A stretch of DNA of 64,000 nucleotides from Mannheimia granulomatis. GTDB lineage: Bacteria > Pseudomonadota > Gammaproteobacteria > Enterobacterales > Pasteurellaceae. Below the pieces are notes generated by a model, which made no database searches, was not told where the DNA came from, and saw only the letters and a list, made by a program, of their open reading frames with translations. Positions 1 through 6,722 of this stretch are shown piece by piece. The DNA lies in NCBI RefSeq assembly GCF_013377255.1, contig NZ_CP016614.1, positions 876,501-940,500 of the forward strand, read 5' to 3'. A program made the translations under genes and the position numbers. Numbering within the stretch: the first letter of the stretch is position 1; the number at the start of each line of letters is the position of its first letter.

Positions 1-222
1 ATTAAGCAAGATTTTGATAATCCTGCTTATCTCCCTGCCATTATGTGTATTACGGTATTAACTACTTTTGGCTCGTTTAGCAAAGAAGAACTCATTGAGT
101 TTGGCTTTCGATTCTTGCTGACTGAATCAATTTGGGCTTATTTCGCCCTTAAATTGTCTTTCTTCTTCTGGAGTTTGATCCTACTTCCTGTTGTTCTAGA
201 TAAGTTTTTCAAGAAAACTTAA
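1..222 (+). CDS. C-terminal 73 residues of an unknown, probably membrane, protein (partial)
   Basis: Frame 1 is open from the first base to a TAA at 220-222; the start is outside the window. The segment has two hydrophobic stretches, one around LPAIMCITVLTTFG and one around YFALKLSFFFWSLILLPVVL, and a basic end FFKKT, so a membrane protein is likely. I do not recognise the family. It points toward cro and is followed at once by an intrinsic terminator. In lambda this place would hold genes reading in the same direction as cro, so this gene is either an accessory insertion or host DNA brought in by a deletion. Confidence 0.5.
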   Translation: MKQDFDNPAYLPAIMCITVLTTFGSFSKEELIEFGFRFLLTESIWAYFALKLSFFFWSLILLPVVLDKFFKKT

Positions 223-232
223 GCCATTATTT

Positions 233-256
233 CCACCGTTCCAGCGGTGGTTTTTT
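233..256 (+). terminator. Rho-independent terminator after the partial gene
   Basis: CCACCG (233-238) and CGGTGG (245-250) form a 6-bp stem with a 6-nt loop, followed by six T. The U-run exists only for plus-strand transcripts, so it serves the partial gene. Its T-run touches the stop codon of the convergent cro gene. Confidence 0.8.
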
Positions 257-479
257 ATTTGCTTGAATTTCTTAAAACAGCCCAATTTACATCGGGGCGT
301 AATTCTTCACAGGTTACTTTCCCTTCTGTAAATTTTTCAATTTCTGGGCAACGCTCTGCCGGTACTTGGCGTTTTCCATTTACCCAAAATGACACTATGG
401 GCTGAGCAACTTTGATTGCTTTCGATAGGCGAGCCATTTCTCCTCGCTCTGAGGATTCTAAATATTCTTGTAATTGCAT
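255..479 (-). CDS. Cro/YdaS-like HTH repressor (74 aa)
   Basis: A 74-residue protein with a helix-turn-helix in the first ~45 residues (LSKAIKVAQPIVSFWVNGKR) and the C-terminal pattern CEELRPDVNWAVLR typical of YdaS/Cro-type proteins of proteobacterial prophages. It is divergent from the CI-like gene at 605, and the space between them carries paired palindromic operators, the arrangement of lambda cro and cI. A candidate promoter reads TTGCTT (539-534), 17-bp spacer, TATCAT (516-511) on the minus strand; the operator at 503-517 covers its -10. By family it would repress the lysogenic promoter and favour early gene expression. The Cro role rests on position and size; YdaS-like proteins also occur as antitoxins. 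Confidence 0.75.
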   Translation of the reverse strand: MQLQEYLESSERGEMARLSKAIKVAQPIVSFWVNGKRQVPAERCPEIEKFTEGKVTCEELRPDVNWAVLRNSSK

Positions 480-480
480 A

Positions 481-604
481 TCTTACCTTTGAAATCTAAA
501 GAATATCTAAATGATATCTTAAAAACAAAATCTAAGCAATATCTAAATATTGTGTGATTTGATATCAATTTGATATTAAAATAATAGAAACTGTGGAGGT
601 TGGT
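481..604. promoter_or_regulatory. oR-like operator region between cro and cI
   Basis: Two copies of the palindrome ATATC-N5-GATAT lie at 503-517 and 562-576, with a degenerate third (CAATAT-ctaa-ATATTG) at 537-552. A 21-bp direct repeat (492-512 and 528-548, 19/21 identical, period 36 bp) spans the first and middle sites. A candidate cI promoter is TTGATA (559-564), 17 bp, TAATAG (582-587), with the 562-576 operator over its -35 and spacer. A candidate cro promoter on the other strand is overlapped by the 503-517 operator. The same motif recurs at 3976-4049. Confidence 0.75.
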
Positions 605-1336
605 ATGAGTACAGTAAAAGAAAACAGATATGCTAATTTATTGCTCTTGATTGAAGAGGCTGGAAGCGTGCCAAGACTAGAAGAAAAGACTGGCGTCACG
701 GCTAATTATTTAAGACAAATAAAAAACAAAAATGCCATTCAGAATGGTAAGCCTAAAGGAATTGGCGACAAAATTGCTGCTAAACTGGAAGATGGTATGA
801 ATAAGCCTAGAGGATGGTTGGATCAAATACATTCCGATCAATCCCTCGTCATTAATGCAATGAGAGGCAATGAAGAGCAAGAAGTACAGGAGCAAGATTT
901 AAATGATTTTGTCATCATTGATGTATTAGATGTCAGTGCTAGTGCAGGCTTCGGCTCAAGCAGTGAATTAGTTGAAGTAGTCAATCAAATGCGTTATGTG
1001 CCTGAGCAATTTTATTCCCTCTTTCGGAATATGGCTCCTCGATACATCAGAATTATCAATTTAAGTGGTGATTCTATGTATCCGACCTTTTCCTCAGGAG
1101 ATATGCTTTTCGTTGATATTAGCGTAAATGAGTTTACCGGCGATGGTGTTTATGTATTTACATATAAAGGACATTTATATGTTAAAAGATTACAAAATAC
1201 AGGTGATCAATTATTAGTTATTTCAGATAACAAACTCTATGAAAAGTGGAGTATCAAAGAAGAAAATCAAGATCAGCTATTTATTCACGCTAGAGTAAAA
1301 GTCCACCAAAGCCAACAGTTGAATTTTATTGGGTAG
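605..1336 (+). CDS. CI/LexA-type phage repressor with S24 autoprotease domain
   Basis: A 243-residue repressor. The N-terminal part (about residues 5-75) is a DNA-binding domain with HTH-like VPRLEEKTGVTANYLRQI. The C-terminal half is a LexA/S24 serine-lysine peptidase: Ser157 in SGDSMYP and Lys194 in LYVKRL form the dyad, and Ala114-Gly115 in SASAGF is the likely self-cleavage bond. By family it keeps the prophage silent and is inactivated through RecA-stimulated autocleavage after DNA damage. The ATG at 605 is chosen because GGAGG at 595-599 sits 5 nt upstream; an in-frame GTG at 593 overlaps that ribosome-binding site. It is divergent from cro and probably cotranscribed with the two genes at 1418-3077. 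Confidence 0.92.
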   Translation: MSTVKENRYANLLLLIEEAGSVPRLEEKTGVTANYLRQIKNKNAIQNGKPKGIGDKIAAKLEDGMNKPRGWLDQIHSDQSLVINAMRGNEEQEVQEQDLNDFVIIDVLDVSASAGFGSSSELVEVVNQMRYVPEQFYSLFRNMAPRYIRIINLSGDSMYPTFSSGDMLFVDISVNEFTGDGVYVFTYKGHLYVKRLQNTGDQLLVISDNKLYEKWSIKEENQDQLFIHARVKVHQSQQLNFIG

Positions 1337-1417
1337 AAATTAAAAGCAAAATTTCCAAGCTTATTAAGCTACGAAAAGTAAAATGTAAAAATATCTGTAG
1401 ATAATAATGGAGGATAT

Positions 1418-1951
1418 ATGGCAAATCAAAATGTTGATTTTGATTATGCTGAACAGTATCAAAAGGCTTACTTAAAAGCCATTGCATCTGCGTGCCATTT
1501 TATGACTAAAGAGGGAACAACACCAGATAGAGGGAGTATTGATTTTAGCATTTGCTCTAACCGAATTGATAATGAGCTCAATATAGCTATTGATAGCGAA
1601 ATTCAGTTACAGCTTAAGACAACTATTGTACCTAAGTACGATAAAAAGAAGACTATCCTTAGATTTTCATTGCCAAGTAACAATTATCGTGATCTAATAG
1701 GCAACCGAAAAATACCAAGATATTTAGTTGTTATGGTTCTTCCGCCTATTAAAGAACAATGGATACAAGAATACCAAAATGGCATTTTTATTACTGGATG
1801 TTGCTATTGGGTGAATCTGAGTAAATTAGAACCACTGAGCAAGAAACAACAAAAAAATGTTACAATAAAAATCCCACTTTCACAAATATTAACAATAGAA
1901 ACATTAACCAAGTTATTACAGTATTCAGAAGAAGGAAAAGTTTATGAATAG
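1418..1951 (+). CDS. DUF4365 protein, probable PD-(D/E)XK-type nuclease (177 aa)
   Basis: The sequence matches the DUF4365 pattern: an N-terminal helix, then RGSIDFSI with Asp42, then EIQLQLKTT with Gln65-x-Lys67. An Asp followed by a beta-strand bearing (E/Q)xK is the active-site layout of the PD-(D/E)XK nuclease fold, so a DNase-like role is inferred. The later part (RYLVVMVLPP, CCYWVNLS) is also typical of DUF4365. It starts 81 nt after the repressor gene with GGAGG upstream and overlaps the next gene by 8 nt, which suggests translational coupling. It is visibly AT-rich. It sits where lambda carries rexA, on the lysogenic strand, so it is probably expressed in the lysogen. Defence or superinfection exclusion is my inference, not shown by the sequence. 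Confidence 0.75.
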   Translation: MANQNVDFDYAEQYQKAYLKAIASACHFMTKEGTTPDRGSIDFSICSNRIDNELNIAIDSEIQLQLKTTIVPKYDKKKTILRFSLPSNNYRDLIGNRKIPRYLVVMVLPPIKEQWIQEYQNGIFITGCCYWVNLSKLEPLSKKQQKNVTIKIPLSQILTIETLTKLLQYSEEGKVYE

Positions 1952-3077
1952 CCTCTTAGAAAAAAGCGATATTCAAACGCTTGTTCCAAAGTTCACACAA
2001 TACCTAGAGTCACAACATTGGCGTTTATTAAAAGACAATGATATCGTGTCTATTTGGGGATCGCCTAAGAACCAAATCTCTATTCGATTACCTAATCCAA
2101 ATAATATTGCAGAAGATGATGTAGAGTTTACTAATATTGCCTTATCTAAGTTGGCAAGCTACCTTAACTCATCAACTGAACTGGTATTACAAGCTATTTT
2201 AGATACTAAAGTCCCAGCAAAACTTGGGAGAATCAGTTTCCGTATTATTGCCGATGATGTTGAAAATGGGCAAATATCTTTTCAAGATGGTATAGAATTA
2301 TTCAAATCAACAAAGCGTTTTATTGAGGATTTTTCAAAATCGGCGTGGAAAAAAAGTGCAGTATTAACTTCCTACAAACCTGAATATGTTACCGACTTTA
2401 TCAATAATGTAAAGTTAGGACAAACAGCCCACGGAAGTTACATTATCAATATATTCTACCCAATAGAACAGTTATCAATAGAAGATGATTTCTCCCAAAC
2501 TAGTTTTTCCGAGATTGTGAGTCAAAACATTTCTTCTGGTCTATCTGCTTTATCCAGCTATTTAGCTGAACAACCTGATGCACCAAAAAGTGCTGGAGAT
2601 TTTATCCAAAAAGGAATTAGCACAAATTTATGTAATACTTTGGTAAGTTTCTCAGGGAAACATCAACATCGTGATTTGGAAATAACACTACATTCAATAG
2701 AAAATAATGTTTCAAATCAGATATTTAGTTTGCAAAATGGACAAGTTGAGAAGATAAGGTATATTGCTAAGAAACTTGCTAGAGATGAATATTTTTTTGA
2801 AAAATATGAAGTAATCGGTAAAGTGATTGAGCGTCATAGCTTAAGTGGAAATATTGAAGAGGGGGGAAAAATTACAGTTAAAATGGAAATTTATGGGAAA
2901 TCCCGTAACATTTATATCAACTTAAACCCTGATGAGTATAAGCTTGCAAATCAAGCAACTAATGAAGGTAAATTATTACAACTTGTCGGAAAGCTATCTA
3001 TTAAAAAGGAAAAGGGAGAAATGTCAGATCTAGTAACTATTCGTATTCTGGATAATGAATCACTTCCTTTAACCTAA
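1944..3077 (+). CDS. Unknown protein coupled to the DUF4365 gene (377 aa)
   Basis: I do not recognise this family. The ATG at 1944 lies inside the last codons of the DUF4365 gene (8-nt overlap). The protein is soluble-looking with no signal peptide or membrane segment. Its first ~290 residues are mixed alpha/beta with no known catalytic motif I can see. The last ~90 residues (VIGKVIERHSLSGN, then alternating strands, ending LVTIRILD) resemble a small beta-barrel such as an OB-fold, which might bind nucleic acid; that is weak inference. A terminator follows at 3087. It occupies the rexB-equivalent slot and probably works together with the DUF4365 protein. Confidence 0.7.
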   Translation: MNSLLEKSDIQTLVPKFTQYLESQHWRLLKDNDIVSIWGSPKNQISIRLPNPNNIAEDDVEFTNIALSKLASYLNSSTELVLQAILDTKVPAKLGRISFRIIADDVENGQISFQDGIELFKSTKRFIEDFSKSAWKKSAVLTSYKPEYVTDFINNVKLGQTAHGSYIINIFYPIEQLSIEDDFSQTSFSEIVSQNISSGLSALSSYLAEQPDAPKSAGDFIQKGISTNLCNTLVSFSGKHQHRDLEITLHSIENNVSNQIFSLQNGQVEKIRYIAKKLARDEYFFEKYEVIGKVIERHSLSGNIEEGGKITVKMEIYGKSRNIYINLNPDEYKLANQATNEGKLLQLVGKLSIKKEKGEMSDLVTIRILDNESLPLT

Positions 3078-3086
3078 TTATCTTAT

Positions 3087-3109
3087 ACCGCCCTCGTGGC
3101 GGTTTTTTT
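3087..3109 (+). terminator. Terminator of the repressor-DUF4365 operon
   Basis: ACCGCC (3087-3092), loop CTCGT, GGCGGT (3098-3103), then seven T. It lies 10 nt after the stop of the unknown partner gene and closes the operon that starts at the cI-like gene. Confidence 0.9.
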
Positions 3110-3173
3110 AACCTCGCCGAAACTGAATTTATTAACATCATAACAAGCGGTCAAAATTTGCAATTTTTTTGCA

Positions 3174-3196
3174 AAAATAAAACCCTCTGAAGAGGG
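3174..3196 (-). terminator. Terminator of the higBA-like operon
   Basis: Read on the minus strand, CCCTC-TTCA-GAGGG is followed by TTTTATTTTT. It begins 5 nt after the antitoxin stop codon. A single uptake signal (ACAAGCGGT, 3143-3151) lies just beyond it. Confidence 0.8.
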
Positions 3197-3201
3197 CTTA
3201 A

Positions 3202-3492
3202 TTATGCGTGTGCAGCTTGCTTTACTTCAAAAGTAAGATTAAGTGCCTTCATCACTTTTAGCACGGTAGAAAATGTTGGATTACCTTTGCCGGAAAAGGC
3301 TTTATATAACCCTTCTCGACTTACTCCCACTTCTCTAGCTAACTGGCTCATATTTCGTGCTTTGGCAATATCCCCCAATGCAGAAAGAATTAAGTCCACA
3401 TCATCTTCTTTTAACACTTCATTCAAGTAAAGCTGAATTTCCTCTTCGCTTCTTAAATGTTCCGCCATATCAAAATCTTGTAGTTCCGCCAT
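3202..3492 (-). CDS. higA: HigA-type antitoxin, HTH protein (96 aa)
   Basis: A 96-residue probable antitoxin. The C-terminal half is a helix-turn-helix domain (MSQLAREVGVSREGLYKAFSGKGNPTF in two adjacent stretches) typical of the addiction-module antidote family paired with HigB/RelE-type killer proteins. The N-terminal segment (MAEHLRSEEEIQLYLNEVL) also fits that family. It starts 1 nt after the toxin stop codon, and its ribosome-binding site AGGAG lies within the toxin coding end. By family it neutralises the toxin and represses the operon. It stabilises the element in the host and may add abortive-infection function. The symbol is by family resemblance. Confidence 0.85.
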   Translation of the reverse strand: MAELQDFDMAEHLRSEEEIQLYLNEVLKEDDVDLILSALGDIAKARNMSQLAREVGVSREGLYKAFSGKGNPTFSTVLKVMKALNLTFEVKQAAHA

Positions 3493-3493
3493 A

Positions 3494-3790
3494 TTAAACT
3501 CCTAATTCTTTTGCTAATGCTTTCGCCTTTTTAATATCATTTTCTTGTGTCGATTTATCACCACCACACAATAAAATCACAATAACGCCATTCTGATTTT
3601 TTAGATAAACCCGATAACCTTTACCCTCAGTAATACGCAATTCAGAAATACCCTCTCCAACTGCTTTTACATCGCCAAAGTTACCCAGCTGCAAACGCTT
3701 AATGCGAGTTTGAATTTTTGCCCTTGCCCGTAAATCTTTTAAATCATCAAGCCACTCTTTAAAAACCGTTGTTGATTTAATCTGAATCAT
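3494..3790 (-). CDS. higB: RelE/HigB-type toxin (98 aa)
   Basis: A compact basic protein of the RelE/ParE superfamily, addiction-module killer subgroup: FKEWLDDLKDLRARAKIQTRI at the N-terminus, GISELRITEGKGYRVYL in the core strands, and VILLCGGDKSTQENDIKKA near the end. Members commonly cut mRNA on the ribosome. The toxin gene comes first, then the antitoxin, the HigBA order. GGAGGGG lies just upstream of the ATG. The pair reads leftward, opposite to both flanking operons, and sits between the rex-like genes and the oL-like operators, so it is a self-contained insertion. Confidence 0.85.
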   Translation of the reverse strand: MIQIKSTTVFKEWLDDLKDLRARAKIQTRIKRLQLGNFGDVKAVGEGISELRITEGKGYRVYLKNQNGVIVILLCGGDKSTQENDIKKAKALAKELGV

Positions 3791-3975
3791 ATCCCCTCCA
3801 GTAGTCTTATTATAATACTTTTATTTAAAAATGTTAACTATAATTCACATACATTAGTAATACACCTCAATTTTGTAAAACTCCCACCAAAAATGACCGC
3901 TTACAATTCGCATTGTTTATTTATTAAGCAATTAAACAACCTTTCAAAATTTTATTCTCTTTTAAAATCAATAAG

Positions 3976-4049
3976 ATATCACAAAAATATTATTTTGACT
4001 ACAAAACAAATATCAAATAGATATTGATTTATAGATATCAAATAGATAT
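3976..4049 (+). promoter_or_regulatory. oL-like operators and early promoter
   Basis: Two exact copies of ATATC-AAATA-GATAT lie at 4010-4024 and 4035-4049, and a near copy (ATATC-ACAAA-AATAT) at 3976-3990. This is the ATATC-N5-GATAT motif found between cro and cI. A candidate promoter TTGACT (3995-4000), 17 bp, TAGATA (4018-4023) has its -10 inside the first exact operator, so repressor binding would block it. It would drive the rightward operon that contains ssb and ends in int, equivalent to lambda pL. Confidence 0.75.
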
Positions 4050-4080
4050 CATAAACCCATCAAAACGAGCTACGGCTCAA

Positions 4081-4503
4081 TGCTCTTTAAAAAATCGGTG
4101 CTTGTGCGGATGATATTAACAATCTCGAGCAGCTATTAAATAAAATTTAATAACTCAGCAAGGTTGGTTAGATCGCAAGAGTTTAACTCAACGAAACGTC
4201 TAATAGAGGGGATGGCAGTTTAGGCAACACACTCGCGAGGTGTGGAGAGCTGAAAGCGAAGCACTGGTATTAGTCCTAAGCAATCACATTAATTCGCTTC
4301 TCAAGTTATGAGAGCTACGGATACAAGCAGCACCCGACGGAATGGCACAAGCCGGGCGGGCGACGGCGTGGGCAGACACGCATTTATTCCAAAGCATATT
4401 TCACCAAGTGTGTTTCGGAATACCTATAACTAGACGCAAGTCGCTCCATTTGCCCACTGTAAAACGTGGACTTTTTTCACTGCTATCTTCAGAGGAAAAC
4501 CAA
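4081..4503 (+). promoter_or_regulatory. Long structured early leader with boxA-like site
   Basis: About 50 nt after the presumed start of transcription is TGCTCTTTAA (4081-4090), a boxA-like sequence as in lambda nut sites and rRNA leaders. The next ~400 nt have many possible hairpins: TATTAAAT/ATTTAATA (4134-4141 and 4145-4152), CACAC/GTGTG around CGCGA near 4230-4247, and long-range AAGCGAA/TTCGCTT near 4254-4299. A weak terminator-like stem CCAC/GTGG (4454-4457, 4466-4469) with six T (4472-4477) precedes the ATG at 4504. No gene-like frame covers the first part. It may be an antitermination or attenuation leader; an ash-like frame overlaps its 3' part. Confidence 0.55.
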
Positions 4504-4743
4504 ATGTCTAATACGAAAGCTACTCAAGAACACAAAATTGAAGTGCTATTAACCATCAGAATTGATGACCAATGTGTACAAACTGAAAACTTTACATTCA
4601 AGCCCCAACAAGGGGCAAGCAAAGTTTCAATTCACGAAATCTTGAAGCCATTCCTTACCCCATTTATCGAGGCTGAAAGCAAATTGTTAGAGCGGAAGAA
4701 ACAAGCATTACTCCGCCAACAAATTTTCAACGATGAATTTTAA
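4342..4743 (+). CDS. Ash/Icd-like phage reading frame; translation may start at 4504
   Basis: The open frame has two parts. Residues 1-54 (MAQAGRATAWADTHLF, FGIPITRRKSLHL) resemble the Ash / Icd-like frames found in leaders of P4- and P1-related prophages; no ribosome-binding site precedes this ATG. From Met55 (ATG at 4504, with AGAGG close upstream) the protein MSNTKATQEHKIEVLLTIRI continues for 79 residues and looks like an independent small phage protein. The true product may therefore be the 79-residue protein 4504-4743, and the upstream part mainly structured leader. It is the first gene of the early rightward operon. Function unknown; the Icd (cell-division interference) label used for such frames is not proof of activity. 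Confidence 0.55.
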   Translation: MAQAGRATAWADTHLFQSIFHQVCFGIPITRRKSLHLPTVKRGLFSLLSSEENQMSNTKATQEHKIEVLLTIRIDDQCVQTENFTFKPQQGASKVSIHEILKPFLTPFIEAESKLLERKKQALLRQQIFNDEF

Positions 4744-4928
4744 AAACCGGTTGTTTCATCATCTGATGAACCTTCGGCAAAAATGAAAATGCGATCCGCC
4801 AACTCAAATAGTTCATTCACAATGTCAGCGTGATCGCCATTTTCCAATCGTTTTACATTCTCTTTTCCATTCGCAAGCAATGCAGCTGCCGCTTGTACTG
4901 CTTGTGCGTAAGTTAATCTTCTATTCAT
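4740..4928 (-). CDS. Small unknown phage protein on the opposite strand (62 aa)
   Basis: Starts at an ATG (4926-4928) with AGGAG 7 nt upstream, giving MNRRLTYAQAVQAAAALLA and a strongly acidic end (FAEGSSDDETTGF). A longer frame from 4964 lacks a better start. It is mostly helical, soluble, and of no family I recognise. It runs against the surrounding rightward early operon and overlaps the end of the preceding gene by 4 nt, so the two transcripts are convergent. Confidence 0.55.
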   Translation of the reverse strand: MNRRLTYAQAVQAAAALLANGKENVKRLENGDHADIVNELFELADRIFIFAEGSSDDETTGF

Positions 4929-5003
4929 ACAAACTCCTATTTGGGTAGAGCCAAAATATAGCACGAGTTACCACGAATAGAAATCATCATAAGGTAAACA
5001 GCT

Positions 5004-5135
5004 ATGAGCATAATAAAAAAATCGTTACCCATCATTTTTATGATTGCGATCTTAGGCATTGTCGGGCGAATGGATTATGACGACCACCTACAAATGCAAC
5101 GTTACAAATGCGAACGCAATCAAGGTGTTTGGTAA
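5004..5135 (+). CDS. Tiny membrane protein (43 aa)
   Basis: An ATG at 5004 with AAGG upstream opens a 43-codon frame. It encodes a basic start (MSIIKKSL), one hydrophobic segment of about 14 residues (PIIFMIAILGIVG) and a polar tail DYDDHLQMQRYKCERNQGVW. It looks like a single-pass inner-membrane peptide or short secreted peptide. The tail pattern DHL-x3-R-x2-C is close to that of the small protein at 9974-10081 (DHLELRNDC), so the two may be related. Function unknown. Confidence 0.5.
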   Translation: MSIIKKSLPIIFMIAILGIVGRMDYDDHLQMQRYKCERNQGVW

Positions 5136-5172
5136 GTTGAGAGTAATGGCGATCAATATTGCGGAGGTAAAA

Positions 5173-5370
5173 ATGGCTAAAAAAATTGATGCCGGCGTGG
5201 AAATTGTGGAGATCGGCAAACAATTTGTCGCCAAGTTTTACTATGACGGCAAACTACAACATTCAACCTACCCACAATATAGCCGTAAAAACGCAATTAT
5301 GTTGATTAACCGCAAAATTGAGCGGTTCAACGTTGGCAGAGACAAACCAATTTCACTTTATAAGGAGTAA
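5173..5370 (+). CDS. Small unknown phage protein (65 aa)
   Basis: The ATG at 5173 has a strong GGAGG 5 nt upstream, so it is preferred to the longer frame from 5059, whose first 38 residues overlap the tiny gene at 5004-5135 and have no ribosome-binding site. The protein (MAKKIDAGVEIVEIGKQFVA to DKPISLYKE) is basic and probably a small alpha/beta domain. It ends 5 nt before ssb, so the two are likely cotranscribed. I do not recognise the family. Confidence 0.6.
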   Translation: MAKKIDAGVEIVEIGKQFVAKFYYDGKLQHSTYPQYSRKNAIMLINRKIERFNVGRDKPISLYKE

Positions 5371-5375
5371 TAACA

Positions 5376-5834
5376 ATGGCAGGAATTAACAAAGTGATTA
5401 TTGTCGGCCGCTTAGGTAACGACCCGGAATTACGAGCAATGCCAAACGGCGACCCAGTCGCCAAAATCAGTGTAGCAACCTCGACCGAATGGACGGATAA
5501 AACCTCAGGCGAGAAAAAACAAGCCACAGAGTGGCATAGCATTATCGCCTTTCGGAATTTAGCGGACATTATCGGCAAATACTTGAAAAAAGGCTCTCAA
5601 GTTTATGTTGAGGGCAAACTATGCACTCGTAAATGGCAAGCCCAAAACGGCACAGACCGCTGGACAACCGAAATCATCGCCGACCAGTTACAAATGCTCG
5701 GAAACCCAAACAACGGAAACAGCAATAATAATTGGGCAACCGAACCAGCTGGCAACTCACCGCCAACTAATCCATATAACCACGTAATGACAGAATCAGA
5801 ATCACGAGATTTTGATGATGATATTCCGTTTTGA
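5376..5834 (+). CDS. ssb: Phage-encoded single-stranded DNA-binding protein
   Basis: 152 residues. The OB-fold covers about residues 1-108 and has the hallmark openings INKVIIVGRLGNDPEL and TEWHSIIAFRNLADIIGKYL. A short Asn/Pro-rich linker follows and the tail ends DDDIPF, the acidic tip that binds DNA-repair and replication proteins. It coats single-stranded DNA during element replication or recombination. This is an element copy; the host gene should be elsewhere. AAGGAG precedes the ATG. It belongs to the early rightward operon. Confidence 0.95.
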   Translation: MAGINKVIIVGRLGNDPELRAMPNGDPVAKISVATSTEWTDKTSGEKKQATEWHSIIAFRNLADIIGKYLKKGSQVYVEGKLCTRKWQAQNGTDRWTTEIIADQLQMLGNPNNGNSNNNWATEPAGNSPPTNPYNHVMTESESRDFDDDIPF

Positions 5835-5848
5835 GATAAGGAAAGAGA

Positions 5849-6220
5849 ATGAGAGAAAAGTTATTTTGTTCAAAAACAATGAAAAAACAAGAGCAACTTG
5901 ATCTGGTGTATTCCGATTTCCTAGATATGAGAGTTGGAATTTTCTTATTGTATAAACCCAATAATGTTGTTTTGCGTTTTGATAAAAAAGGTTACTTTTT
6001 TGGCATATACGATCAAGATACTCTTTTTGAAAAAATGGTGGCTAGTTTTCAAGTTTGTCGTTACACGCTTGGAAATGAAGAAATGGAAGCTATTAAGTTA
6101 ATTAAAAAATTTAAAAAGTCTTTACCAGTATTAGATTATTTATCTCTATTAAATGCGACTAAAGTTAAAAAACCAATATTTCACCAAGAAACAGCATTGG
6201 CAATTAAGAAAATCAGTTAG
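5849..6220 (+). CDS. Unknown phage protein (123 aa)
   Basis: Starts 14 nt after ssb with AAGGAAAGAG upstream. The protein is basic and rich in Lys, Phe and Leu (RVGIFLLYKPNNVVLRFDKK, then GYFFGIYDQDTLFEKMVASF) with no signal peptide and no motif I recognise. Its DNA is more AT-rich than the flanking ssb and DUF6378-like genes, which suggests a separately acquired gene. An internal ATG at 5879 is an alternative start. Confidence 0.55.
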   Translation: MREKLFCSKTMKKQEQLDLVYSDFLDMRVGIFLLYKPNNVVLRFDKKGYFFGIYDQDTLFEKMVASFQVCRYTLGNEEMEAIKLIKKFKKSLPVLDYLSLLNATKVKKPIFHQETALAIKKIS

Positions 6221-6272
6221 TTGATTTAATTACTATAGAGTTTGGTAGGATTAAAAGTGAGGAAAACATATA

Positions 6273-6686
6273 ATGAAAACAACCCAAGATATTTTAGATG
6301 AACGTGAACAACAACACGGTAGTTATGACTCCTTTGCGAAGATTTATGGCGGTTTACGCAAAGTTAGCGACCAACACGCAGAAAAGCTCACTTGGCAAAA
6401 GCAAACCGTGGTAGAAATGGTGTTACTTAAACTGGCAAGAATCCTAAATAACGGAGCCAATCACCAAGATAACTGGCAAGATATTGCCGGATATGCAACC
6501 TTAGGCGGTGAGCTTTACATTCCAATAAACGCAAAATCATTACCTAAGCCCTTAACCAATAGTATTTACCCAGAATCACATCTTAATAAAAGCTCTGTTT
6601 GGCGACTGGATTTGGAATTTGAGGAGAAGGAACAGGCGGTGGCGGTGTTGGAGGCTTTAACAGGTAAAAGAACTACGAAAAATTAA
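6273..6686 (+). CDS. DUF6378-like phage protein (137 aa)
   Basis: The N-terminus ILDEREQQHGSYDSFAKIYG followed by a helical stretch with WQKQTVVEMVLLKLARILNN and DNWQDIAGYATLGGEL matches a family of small phage proteins often annotated DUF6378 and found near ssb and recombination genes. The role is unknown. The C-terminal ~50 residues (SVWRLDLEFEEKEQAVAVLE) look like an added small domain. AGGAAAA lies upstream of the ATG. It ends the first block of the early operon; a separate promoter follows. Confidence 0.65.
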   Translation: MKTTQDILDEREQQHGSYDSFAKIYGGLRKVSDQHAEKLTWQKQTVVEMVLLKLARILNNGANHQDNWQDIAGYATLGGELYIPINAKSLPKPLTNSIYPESHLNKSSVWRLDLEFEEKEQAVAVLEALTGKRTTKN

Positions 6687-6722
6687 TCACTTTTTCTTGA
6701 CTTTTTAAATATACAGTATTTC

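Noticed and set aside
4342..4503. Host cell-division inhibitor (Icd) function
   Set aside because: Resemblance to Ash/Icd-like frames is not evidence of activity; there is no ribosome-binding site before 4342 and the region may be structured RNA.
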